Source: CAZPHU01 sp964586285 (GTDB lineage: Bacteria > Fibrobacterota > Chitinivibrionia > Chitinivibrionales > CAYFVL01). From it: DNA of 64,000 nucleotides. Below are positions 1 to 8,225 of this stretch, one piece after another. Under the pieces are notes generated by a model that had not been told where the DNA came from, ran no database searches, and saw only the letters and a list, made by a program, of their open reading frames with translations. The translations under genes were made by a program, and so were the position numbers. Where the stretch lies: assembly GCA_964586285.1 (NCBI GenBank), contig CAZPHU010000006.1:1-64000 (forward strand). The letters run 5' to 3'. Positions within the stretch are counted from its first letter, which is position 1. Each line of letters begins with the position of its first letter.

Positions 1-55
1 ATTGAGCCGCGCACCGAGGGTATAGATAAACACACCGGGGACAGTAGCAGATAAA
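1..55. repeat. 55-bp direct repeat, left copy
   Basis: The first 55 bases recur without mismatch at 7070-7124 in the same orientation. The left limit is unknown because the window begins here. The unit has an imperfect internal duplication: two blocks start CACCG and end AGATAAA or TAGATAAA. On the minus strand it reads openly as LSATVPGVFIYTLGARLN in both copies. On the plus strand it reads as IEPRTEGIDKHTGDSSR followed by a stop. The minus reading looks more protein-like, so both copies may come from the ends of related surface-protein genes. That is inference. Confidence 0.9.
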
Positions 56-73
56 TTATCCACGTATACCGAT

Positions 74-202
74 CTATTCATCCCCCTCCGTTTCGCCGTC
101 TACGGCAACGGTAATGTTTACCGGCGAACTCAATTTCGACCTTCTTCCCTGTGAATCCACGGCTTGTAAAGCATAGGAATAAGTATCACTCTCGTGTAAA
201 CC
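74..202 (-). pseudogene. Remnant of a fibronectin III-like C-terminus
   Basis: Translating the minus strand from base 202 gives 42 residues and then a TAG stop at 74-76. The stretch includes SDTYSYALQAVDSQGRRS and then a serine-rich strand and an acidic end. This matches the last strands of a fibronectin type III domain and an acidic C-terminus. An in-frame TAA lies immediately upstream (203-205), so no start or N-terminal part exists. It sits 36 bases beyond the stop of the giant gene. I read it as the broken-off 3' end of another secreted-protein gene. The fibronectin call rests on a short pattern only, so a chance open frame cannot be excluded. Confidence 0.45.
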
Positions 203-238
203 TTAACGCAACGCATTGGTGCACGGCACTGGAAAAAA

Positions 239-3200
239 TTAGTTCTTTATGCCGATTTTACACATGTACTTTTTTGTTCCGATACCTTCCACCGTCACAA
301 CAGCCAGATATGTCCCCGGAGCGACTTTCCTTCCGTTTCTGTTTCGAAGATTCCATCGGTAAAACGGTACCGAAGGCGTTTGCCTGGAGGCTGTTACGTA
401 GTCACGAAAGAAGGCGATTTCGTTTCCGACCGCATCGAAAATCCTTAACTTGGCGTTTCCGGAAAATGGAGCCTTAAGGTACAAATCGCAAGTGGCTCGG
501 TCTTGTCCGACCGGATTCGGCGCGACAATTAGACCCCCCTCGGTGTAGATTACCATCGGCCTTTGGGGACCGTTGTTTTGAATAGCCGTCTGATCATCTC
601 CCTTGACCCGGATGAAAAACCTGCCCCCTCTGTAATTGATCGTCTGCACTTTGAACGAATAGGTACTGCCTTTCTTACCATCAATTTTGTAGCTGTAAGG
701 CAGGCCTATCCTTCCGATCCCGGCAAGACTATCCGATGTATCCGAGGAGCTTACCGTTACGTATGGTCTCCCCGGCATATATCCTTCTTTCATCTCCAAG
801 GTATACTCCCCGTTTTTTGAGGGTTGAAAGAAAAAAGATATCTCCTGAACGGAGGACGATATGCAATAGCTGTTTTGTGCAAATGAGTATTCGGTAAAAT
901 CCGATGTCAACTCGTAAGCGCCCGGTTGGCGATAGGTCGCTCGCAGAAAACAGTCGGTCAAAACGGTAACCCTGCAAATTGCGGAGTTGCGGTCGGAGAG
1001 TGTAGCCTCCCCCGTGACCAAATCCCATTGTTCAAAACCATAGCCATAGTCCGGTATTGCTTCGATCCTGGTAATTTCACCGGATGGTACATAGCTGTCC
1101 GTGACTGTGATTGTTCCGTTTTCACTTTCGACGGTCACCTTGTACGGCTTGACTACCTGTACCTGGAAATCTTCGGCGAATTGCCGGGGGTATCCATTTA
1201 CCGCGAAATAGAGGGTTTCGCCGGGATCGGTTACCCGAAAATTGATCCAGGGTTTGGAATTTAAGGTTATCCGTTCAACCGCCGCGCCGGTAATACAAGA
1301 TGAATCGGCCCCGAAGTAATAAGCCGTTTGATGAAATCCTTTGTTGTATCTGGGAAAATGGATCGAGTGCATTCCGGTATCTTTAGCTGAGTATCTAAAG
1401 CGAATAGTGCAGCCGGATTCGGCCGAATAGTAGTCTTTTTTCAAAGAGTAGCCGGTAGGCTCGGAGGTGAGATCAAACCACCTGCTTTTTTGCAAAACAG
1501 CCGTTACTTTTCCATTGCCGGAGGCTGAAACATCTATGGTGTTTGACAGTGAGTCCGAAATTCGTACGTTGCCCTCGGTGATAACCCATTTTTCCAGTCG
1601 ATACCCCGGATCGGGCCTGATCGTAACCTGCGGGCTGAAAGACTGATCGTGGGGAACAATGACCTTGTCGACCGGATCGAGGCGCCCCTCGCCCTGCACC
1701 GCAAATTCAACCTGATACCCCTTCTTTGCCGCAACCGTCACATCGGCGGGCAGGGAGCTGGAATAGTGAATTTGGAAATACAACGTATCACCCGGATTTT
1801 CGGCCCAAAAAGAGTGATGGAACCAGTCTTGTCGTCTATCGGATGAGGAGGACTGAAGATTGTAAAACGTGGAATCTTTACCATAAAAGCAGGTAGTTGA
1901 CTTCGGATAATTATTGCTGTTGTAATTAAAACAGAAAATAAATTGTCCTGTGTCGGGCGCGACGAAACGAAATCGTTCTCCTCTAATGGGTGGTATCTCA
2001 TAAGTTTTGTTGGAGGACATCGTTACGACGGTATCTTTTGTGGTTACCGTGTGAATCGAATACTTCGAAAAAGTAGCGTAGAAAGTTGAATCGGAGATTA
2101 TCCTTGGGTTGATGGCGTTTCGTTCGGAGACAAAGACAGTGTCCGAACCGCTTATGGTGTACCACCCTTTGAATTGATACCCATCTCGCGGCACAGCGGT
2201 AAAATTACTGCTTGAACTGTCCGTGACAAAGAACTCTTCGGATGGGAAACACCAACCGCCGTCGGTTTCAATTATCCGTACCTTGTGACATCTTGAAAAG
2301 TAGATATTCTTGAGACTGCACCCTTTGTTATTAAAGCTGTTGAGTTCGAAAAAGGTTTTTGATCCGCCCTTGCAGGTAACCAAACAGCCGGGCCCGTTTG
2401 ATGTCAGTTGATAAACATCCGACTTGCGGGAAAAGGCGGAATCCTGATCAAAACAGGTAATTTGATAAACTGCTTGTACTTTTTTGTCGGTGCTGATCCT
2501 GTATGTACCGTCGGCCGGCGCATTAAACGAAAACCTGGATGTGTAATATGGACTGTTGCCGTATGTAAAGGGAGGCGAACATTTAAAAGTATTATTTCCC
2601 ATGACAAAGGTCTCATATTGGTAATCCCGTACCGTAAATACCGGCTCTATCAAAACATTAGATTCAGGCACGACGTAAAAGTAATCATCCTTACGGAAAA
2701 TGGAGGCTTGTCCTTCAAGCAGCCTGATTTCTTCCATCACGTCCCCTTCATCAGTACGGGCTTCTAATGAAAGGGTATCGTTACGGATCACAATGCTTGT
2801 ATCGGCGATCGAGACTCTTCCGTTTTCGCGCTCCGCAAACAAGCATTGCCATGTTTTCTGAATGTAGAGATTAAAACTATCGATGCTTGATTTCGATGTG
2901 GAAAAACGAAACATTGTGAAGAAATGATCATCACCACCCTTTGCCGTAAAGGTGTAGTCTATCGTGTCACAATAAAACATGTTATCCATTGTATGCATAA
3001 GTGTGGAATCCGTTCCGTGATATCGAAGCATTGCATCGATTCTGCTTTCCAATGTCAAAGTGTATGCTCCCGGTTCGGGTGCCCTGTACTTTAACTCTAT
3101 AGCCTCATCTCCCATCGTGAGTATGGTCCAGGGAAGGACTAATTTCTGTTCCGAAAGTATATACCCTTCCTTCTCCTCGTATAAAGCTTCGATCACCATG

Positions 3201-6200
3201 TCCGAATGGGCGTTGAGCACTGTCTTATGGCTTGTATCGCAAAGCAGGTCTCCCGTGCCTGACAGGACATTCCACCGTACAAATTTTTTGCGTGGGTTCT
3301 GGTTTTGTACTTTTAATGTACACGGCACATCAGGCCCGCTGAATTTGACATGATTGCTGCCGTTATTATCCGATCTGTCTTTAAAGATGAGGCATGCATA
3401 TAACGGTTTTACGTTTACCCTTATAATAGTGTCGATGTAATCTCCGAAATATCGGTCCAAGAGATTAAAATAAAGTATCTGTCCCGCAGAGTCGGCATAG
3501 AAGCGAACAGCATCCGAGTTGGGCCCTAAAGTCTCCGAAAAAAACAGATCGCTGTATGTTGAGTCGTTGTAAAAGAAATTTACCTTAGTGAGGTTTGTTC
3601 TTTTCTCTGCAGTGAGGTTAAATGAGTAATGCCCCTTTTGTGGGGCTATGTACTTAAGGTTACTGTTTCCTGAAAAACGGATGGGAAGTTCTGATGAGAC
3701 GGGTATCGTCGGTATAGTGTCTTGAAAGCGTGCGGAAATTCGGGTGTCGGAGTTGAATATGAAGCGTCCTTTTTTTTGTCGGGGATTTAATATTTGAGTC
3801 AGGCTGTCATCAACAAACCACGAATCAAATGTGCAGCCGTTTTCCGGAGCTGCGTTTATATAAATCACATCGTTAATACCGAAAAAATGATCGGTTCGTT
3901 CCAACCGGCCTCCAGGTAGCGCTGCCGGCTCGAGATTGAAGAATTTATCCACATCCATAACGATAGACTCATGAGGGCTCCAGTTGTAGCTGAAACCGAC
4001 AAGTTCCAGATGGGTGGTTTTCCCTTTGTCAGAGTAAAAGACCACCTGGTTTATCGCATCATAAAGTGATGTATCACTTAACGTATATGTTGAATCTTCT
4101 CCATAATACTTAAGACCGATTAATTTTGAAATAGAGAAACGGTCTAAGGTCGGCAAGTTGTGTCGAAAAGAATACCAGCCGCTTTCGGGCGCGGTAAATT
4201 TCAGTCTGATCGGTGATCCATAGGAAAGACCGCAGTATTGCTCCATGGAAATAGTCTGTCGATTAAGCTGGAGTGCAAAAGGTACGTTCTTGGTGAAAAC
4301 GGGGCGGCATTTCAAATCAGATAGTACGGTAATCCTCGTATTGATACCCATATCCCCTTCTATTTGAGGAATACCGGAGAGAAATTCAAAGTGGGAAAAG
4401 GAGTAGTTTGCATCGGCAACGGCTTCTAATCCTGTGATTTCGCCTTTATACATGAATTCATCAGTGACCTTTGCCGTACCTCCTTGCAGATCGGAAGTGT
4501 CTATCACTATCCGGCATGCCCGATCTATAAACGCTATAGCTTGTCGGCGGTTATAGTAATTTTGTAGAGGAAGGAGTCTGAAGTGATGTTTTTGCCCCGC
4601 TATTGAAGAATAAAAGTGTATCCTCTTTGAATTTGTGTCCAAAACATCAGCGAAAGTCGAATCTTGACCGTAGTATTTCAAGTCTTGAGAATACTTGACC
4701 TCTAAAAGGTAATTACCGCTGTCCGAAGTTTCATAAACGAGATCAAAATATTTGGATGTTTGCTCAGGTGCGGCTGAAACAACATTGCTGCCGGTTTGTA
4801 ATTGTGTAATATTCCGTGATTCGAAAACTGCTTTGAGAACAAGATCGGTGCTGCCGTAAAAGGTGAGTTGAGGATTATACCTGTCGCTGAGTATGCCGTC
4901 ACCCGATACAACTTCCCAGCACTTAAAAGAGGTGTTGGGGTCCTGGGCAACAGCTTTTATCGTATGGGGCAATATAGCCGAGGTGAAAAGCGGATGCGAC
5001 GGAAAGATCGTGCCTCCACCTGAAACAATAGTGCTGCACCGGTGGAGCTTTTCCAGGGATACTTCAACAGTGCAAGGATCGTAGGAAGAGGCTTTTTTTA
5101 CGGTCATGTAGAAGGTTTTACCCCGGTACGGTACATGCAGCGGCAGTCCCACGATTCTGTTGCGCGAGCTTAAAATGTCAACGATATTTTCAAATGTTGA
5201 GTCGGTGTCGTGCATATCATAACCTGCGCCGTTTATGGGTGTTTTCCAATCGAAACGCACCGCGTAATTGCCGCTGTCGCAATCGGCGATTTTCAGCCGG
5301 ATACTGTTTTGCAACGGTGGAACAACAATTTCTGTTTTCTCCGAAGCCTGTATCTCCTCTATGGTGGTGGAATCTTTCTGAAATACAGGACGAATACGCG
5401 AATCCGATTCAATTCGGATGGTTGCCTCCGACTCGTCGATTTTTTCAATGATACTCTCTCCGTCGAGTATTTCCCAGTCTTTGAAGCGATATCCTTGAAG
5501 AGGCAAAGCTTCAACTGTAAAACGGTCGCCCGACAGACCGTAAATAGAGGAAAATTCGGCCGAGCCGCCGCGGGAGGTGTCAATAATCATTTTGTTGATG
5601 GGATTTACCTTTATGGAAAAGGTTTCTCTTTCGGCCCACCGATAATCATAGAAGATGGAAAAGTAATGCGTATCACCTTCGGAGCCCGGGTCGAGGAGAA
5701 TAGTTTTATGGGAAGCTCTAAGTGCCGTCAGACTGTCCTGATCGATCGGATCGCTGTATGTGCTATCTTTTCCATACAGTTGGTGACTGAGATAATAATG
5801 AACCCACCTTTGGCCCGATACACAAACGCTCAATCGCTCATCACTACGCCGTGTGTATTTGAAACGAATCTCGTTTGACCGACGACCGGCGTAGGCGTGT
5901 GATAAAAAACTGAAAGTCGTCTCATCATGGCCGACCTCATAAACTCGCGTTCCCTCCTTGAAAACCGCCTCTACAACGGCATCTTCAGATGCACTGCACT
6001 CCGTATTTTTTTTGAAAGGATCCTCAATCACTACATCTCCACTAATCACTCTCCACTCCAAAAAACCGTGTCCGTTGTCGGGCTGAGCCTGAATTTGATA
6101 GGGTAATCCTGATAACACGGGCAGCGTATCACCCGTTATTACAGACCCGTTTCCATTTGAATGGAAAACTACACGGTTGTTTTCAGGAGTGTATATATGA

Positions 6201-6796
6201 ATCGAATCAAGACGTATAATGTCTGTTCCGTTGCGATCGTTGTATTGCATGAAGCGGACTTTGAAATCAGTGGTATATGAGATCTGATGCAAATCAACTA
6301 TGGAATCGATGTTTACGACAATTTTTTCATAGTTATTGCAGTCTTTTGCGCTAAGGTCCACGGCTCTGTGCCAGTTGATTCCGTCCGGGCTGATCGCAAC
6401 GGCATTGCCGTCATAATGCCCGGTGAACGATTCTGGTACTGTTTGAGTATCCGTATCACCCTTTAAAAGAAAGGAAAGATAAACACCACTTTGCCCCGCC
6501 ATGTCCACCGACAATGTCAATTCGTTGAGATTAGGACTGTTTCGGACATACAGGGAGTCGTAGTAAACGGGCATTTGTTTCCGTAATATTATCGGGCCGT
6601 TTGATACTCTGACGAAGTCTCCGCTCGAGTCGGAGGACCATGTCTTCCAGCAGGGAGACAGCTGTTTCTCCTCGAATGCTTCCAGGAAAGGGAAATCAGC
6701 GATTTGGCACGGCGCGTTGGTGATACATATCGCAAACACGAAGAAGAGAAAGAAAACCAGTCTTTGGCTGCTGAACAATGATCCGAAAATTCTCAT
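239..6796 (-). CDS. Giant modular secreted protein with about ten repeat units and FlgD-like tail
   Basis: The protein is about 2185 residues. I start it at the ATG at 6796, which opens a clear signal peptide (MRIFG, then a hydrophobic core up to about residue 29). The open frame runs up to a TTG at 7036, but those 80 residues do not look like protein. Residues 35-205 look like a beta-sandwich adhesion or MAM-type domain. About ten units of roughly 190 residues follow. Each pairs an InlB-B-like 'bacterial repeat' (glycine-aromatic-x-x-W, SG, then a hydrophobic strand ending AVF or similar) with a beta module carrying a YGxDSTY-type motif. The last 100 residues contain APNPVG and an FlgD-Ig-like fold ending in APGTYLAVVTVEG, as in type IX secretion cargo. 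It is probably a surface adhesin or stalk protein. The ligand is unknown. Confidence 0.85.
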   Translation of the reverse strand: MRIFGSLFSSQRLVFFLFFVFAICITNAPCQIADFPFLEAFEEKQLSPCWKTWSSDSSGDFVRVSNGPIILRKQMPVYYDSLYVRNSPNLNELTLSVDMAGQSGVYLSFLLKGDTDTQTVPESFTGHYDGNAVAISPDGINWHRAVDLSAKDCNNYEKIVVNIDSIVDLHQISYTTDFKVRFMQYNDRNGTDIIRLDSIHIYTPENNRVVFHSNGNGSVITGDTLPVLSGLPYQIQAQPDNGHGFLEWRVISGDVVIEDPFKKNTECSASEDAVVEAVFKEGTRVYEVGHDETTFSFLSHAYAGRRSNEIRFKYTRRSDERLSVCVSGQRWVHYYLSHQLYGKDSTYSDPIDQDSLTALRASHKTILLDPGSEGDTHYFSIFYDYRWAERETFSIKVNPINKMIIDTSRGGSAEFSSIYGLSGDRFTVEALPLQGYRFKDWEILDGESIIEKIDESEATIRIESDSRIRPVFQKDSTTIEEIQASEKTEIVVPPLQNSIRLKIADCDSGNYAVRFDWKTPINGAGYDMHDTDSTFENIVDILSSRNRIVGLPLHVPYRGKTFYMTVKKASSYDPCTVEVSLEKLHRCSTIVSGGGTIFPSHPLFTSAILPHTIKAVAQDPNTSFKCWEVVSGDGILSDRYNPQLTFYGSTDLVLKAVFESRNITQLQTGSNVVSAAPEQTSKYFDLVYETSDSGNYLLEVKYSQDLKYYGQDSTFADVLDTNSKRIHFYSSIAGQKHHFRLLPLQNYYNRRQAIAFIDRACRIVIDTSDLQGGTAKVTDEFMYKGEITGLEAVADANYSFSHFEFLSGIPQIEGDMGINTRITVLSDLKCRPVFTKNVPFALQLNRQTISMEQYCGLSYGSPIRLKFTAPESGWYSFRHNLPTLDRFSISKLIGLKYYGEDSTYTLSDTSLYDAINQVVFYSDKGKTTHLELVGFSYNWSPHESIVMDVDKFFNLEPAALPGGRLERTDHFFGINDVIYINAAPENGCTFDSWFVDDSLTQILNPRQKKGRFIFNSDTRISARFQDTIPTIPVSSELPIRFSGNSNLKYIAPQKGHYSFNLTAEKRTNLTKVNFFYNDSTYSDLFFSETLGPNSDAVRFYADSAGQILYFNLLDRYFGDYIDTIIRVNVKPLYACLIFKDRSDNNGSNHVKFSGPDVPCTLKVQNQNPRKKFVRWNVLSGTGDLLCDTSHKTVLNAHSDMVIEALYEEKEGYILSEQKLVLPWTILTMGDEAIELKYRAPEPGAYTLTLESRIDAMLRYHGTDSTLMHTMDNMFYCDTIDYTFTAKGGDDHFFTMFRFSTSKSSIDSFNLYIQKTWQCLFAERENGRVSIADTSIVIRNDTLSLEARTDEGDVMEEIRLLEGQASIFRKDDYFYVVPESNVLIEPVFTVRDYQYETFVMGNNTFKCSPPFTYGNSPYYTSRFSFNAPADGTYRISTDKKVQAVYQITCFDQDSAFSRKSDVYQLTSNGPGCLVTCKGGSKTFFELNSFNNKGCSLKNIYFSRCHKVRIIETDGGWCFPSEEFFVTDSSSSNFTAVPRDGYQFKGWYTISGSDTVFVSERNAINPRIISDSTFYATFSKYSIHTVTTKDTVVTMSSNKTYEIPPIRGERFRFVAPDTGQFIFCFNYNSNNYPKSTTCFYGKDSTFYNLQSSSSDRRQDWFHHSFWAENPGDTLYFQIHYSSSLPADVTVAAKKGYQVEFAVQGEGRLDPVDKVIVPHDQSFSPQVTIRPDPGYRLEKWVITEGNVRISDSLSNTIDVSASGNGKVTAVLQKSRWFDLTSEPTGYSLKKDYYSAESGCTIRFRYSAKDTGMHSIHFPRYNKGFHQTAYYFGADSSCITGAAVERITLNSKPWINFRVTDPGETLYFAVNGYPRQFAEDFQVQVVKPYKVTVESENGTITVTDSYVPSGEITRIEAIPDYGYGFEQWDLVTGEATLSDRNSAICRVTVLTDCFLRATYRQPGAYELTSDFTEYSFAQNSYCISSSVQEISFFFQPSKNGEYTLEMKEGYMPGRPYVTVSSSDTSDSLAGIGRIGLPYSYKIDGKKGSTYSFKVQTINYRGGRFFIRVKGDDQTAIQNNGPQRPMVIYTEGGLIVAPNPVGQDRATCDLYLKAPFSGNAKLRIFDAVGNEIAFFRDYVTASRQTPSVPFYRWNLRNRNGRKVAPGTYLAVVTVEGIGTKKYMCKIGIKN

Positions 6797-7039
6797 AACT
6801 GAATCTTTCAAATGGTTGAAGGACTGTATCTGATTTAAACTGAATATAGATGTTCTACAACAATCGATAAAATAATTGCGATCCCTTATCAAACAATCCC
6901 AAATATGTATAATGTTGCAGCAATCGAGTGTGACGGATATCACATTTGTGTGTTTTTTTCCGGATTTGTGATCCGGGAGGAAGTGAAAAGATGCCTTTTC
7001 GGTGTTTTCTCCCCCCTTTACACAACATCCCGCCAACAG

Positions 7040-7162
7040 TTACCTCCTGTGGACATGCTCACCCGTGTTATTGAGCCGCGCACCGAGGGTATAGATAAAC
7101 ACACCGGGGACAGTAGCAGATAAAGCCGCAGGCAGGTCGAAATCCTTCAACAAACCTCTCAC
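7040..7162 (-). pseudogene. Short coding remnant carrying the repeat
   Basis: On the minus strand a 40-residue open frame (possible GTG at 7162, stop TAA at 7040-7042) reads through the whole 55-bp repeat and ends GEHVHRR. The stretch before the repeat (KDFDLPAA) continues smoothly into LSATVPGVFIYTLGARLN, and an in-frame TGA closes it upstream at 7166-7168. It looks like the severed C-terminus of a secreted-protein gene. Such a short frame could also be a chance effect. Confidence 0.35.
7070..7124. repeat. 55-bp direct repeat, right copy
   Basis: This copy is identical to bases 1-55 over the full 55 bases. The pair brackets the giant gene and a fibronectin-like remnant on a segment of about 7.07 kb. 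Identity stops sharply after the right end (GCCGCA here, TTATCC in the left copy). Confidence 0.92.
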
Positions 7163-7326
7163 AAATCATGCATCCCTTCGCAAACCGCAAAAGAGATATT
7201 CTTGATTGCTCAGCAGCTATTCACATCTTTGGTAAGATATTTCCACGTTATATCAACGGCTTATGCAATTTAAGCGGTATACCAATAAAATTTATTAGTA
7301 AGAAAAACGTGGCATCTGATTCATTG

Positions 7327-7345
7327 TTTGAGTATATTATTCAAA
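7327..7345. promoter_or_regulatory. Imperfect palindrome upstream of TIGR02147 gene
   Basis: TTTGA and TCAAA arms flank an AT-rich centre (TTTGAGTATATTATTCAAA). The site ends 32 bases before the regulator's ATG. Position and symmetry suit an autoregulatory operator, but this is inference from one copy. Confidence 0.3.
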
Positions 7346-7376
7346 AGAGCTGAATTTACCCGTTTGAGGCACTTTA

Positions 7377-8225
7377 ATGGCAACCGAATCTATATATCAG
7401 TACGTGAACTTTCGCCACTTCCTCAGAGATTTTTTGGCTGAACATAAGCGGAGGAAGACAAACGGCTTTACTCAGAAAATGATTCTGCACAGAATGGGTA
7501 TTTCATCCACGGGATTTCTATCCAATGTTATCGCGGGGAGGAAAAATCTTACCCCGATCCAAATCGTTCGACTGTCTCAGGTCCTGCAGTTTAAGAAAAA
7601 TGAGGCGGCATATTTTGAATCAATGGTACACTTTACCCAGGCCAAGGATGTTAAACAGAAGGATGAATTTTTCAACCGGCTGGTAAATCTTCAGAAACTA
7701 CAGATGAAGGTGCTTGATAAGAAAAAGATGTCGCTTTTTTCCAAGCCCTACTATGTATTCATCCGTGAGCTTCTGGATTGTATGAACGTGCATGAAAATG
7801 ATGATACGCAGAGAGTTGCCAAGATGCTTCAGCCGCCCGTTTCCGCCGCACAGGCTCGCGAGGCGCTTGAGTACCTGATGGAGCTTGGGCTCGTAGAAAA
7901 AGATCATGACGGAATCTATCGTCAGGTCGACAACGCGATAAGCAGTGGGGATGAGGTTCGCTCGCTTCATCTGGCCAAGTTTCAACTCGAGACGATGGAT
8001 CTTGCCAAAAGGGCGCTGGAGAAAATCCCCGCCTCACAACGGGATATTTCCGTGTTGACCATGTCCGTTTCACGGGAGACATTCATACAGATAAAGTCCG
8101 AAATACAGCACTTTCGAAAAAGGATCGCAAAGATAGCAGTCGAAGGAAAAGAACCTGATCAGGTATATCAGATGAATCTTGCTTTTTTTCCAGTCACTAA
8201 GAGAAATGAAGATCACCATGAATAA
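7377..8225 (+). CDS. TIGR02147 family regulator (DUF4423-type)
   Basis: The protein has 282 residues. It begins with the family's hallmark region (YQYVNFRHFLRDF, then KMGxSSxGFLSN-like HTH residues around 35-55 and 'IVRLSQVLQFKKNEAAYFE'). A winged helical C-terminal half follows, including EALEYLMELGLVEKD. TIGR02147 proteins are best known from Fibrobacter and are presumed transcription regulators with an N-terminal HTH. A modest GAGG lies 8 bases before the ATG. The stop overlaps the start of the next gene (8206), so regulator and envelope protein are translationally coupled. The target is probably the cluster downstream or itself. No membrane segment is present. Confidence 0.85.
   Translation: MATESIYQYVNFRHFLRDFLAEHKRRKTNGFTQKMILHRMGISSTGFLSNVIAGRKNLTPIQIVRLSQVLQFKKNEAAYFESMVHFTQAKDVKQKDEFFNRLVNLQKLQMKVLDKKKMSLFSKPYYVFIRELLDCMNVHENDDTQRVAKMLQPPVSAAQAREALEYLMELGLVEKDHDGIYRQVDNAISSGDEVRSLHLAKFQLETMDLAKRALEKIPASQRDISVLTMSVSRETFIQIKSEIQHFRKRIAKIAVEGKEPDQVYQMNLAFFPVTKRNEDHHE

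Larger units (their letters stand above)
6797..7376. other. Intergenic region between divergent giant gene and regulator gene
   Basis: This 580-base stretch holds the right copy of the 55-bp repeat, a coding remnant on the minus strand (7040-7162) and a 19-bp imperfect palindrome (7327-7345). Promoters for the divergent genes must lie here, but I see no convincing -35/-10 pair for either. A 61-codon plus-strand open frame at 7168-7353 has no ribosome site and no protein-like character. Confidence 0.6.

Noticed and set aside
5210..5878. 222-codon plus-strand open frame
   Set aside because: It lies wholly antisense to the giant gene, whose coding evidence is strong, and its translation has no domain or signal.
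6797..7036. N-terminal extension of the giant protein from the TTG at 7036, which has AGGAGG six bases upstream
   Set aside because: The 80 extra residues are Cys- and His-rich and unlike protein, and they would bury the signal peptide that begins at the ATG at 6796. The AGGAGG is probably part of the neighbouring coding remnant.
7168..7353. 61-codon plus-strand open frame upstream of the regulator
   Set aside because: It has no ribosome site, no recognisable composition and no link to the neighbours.
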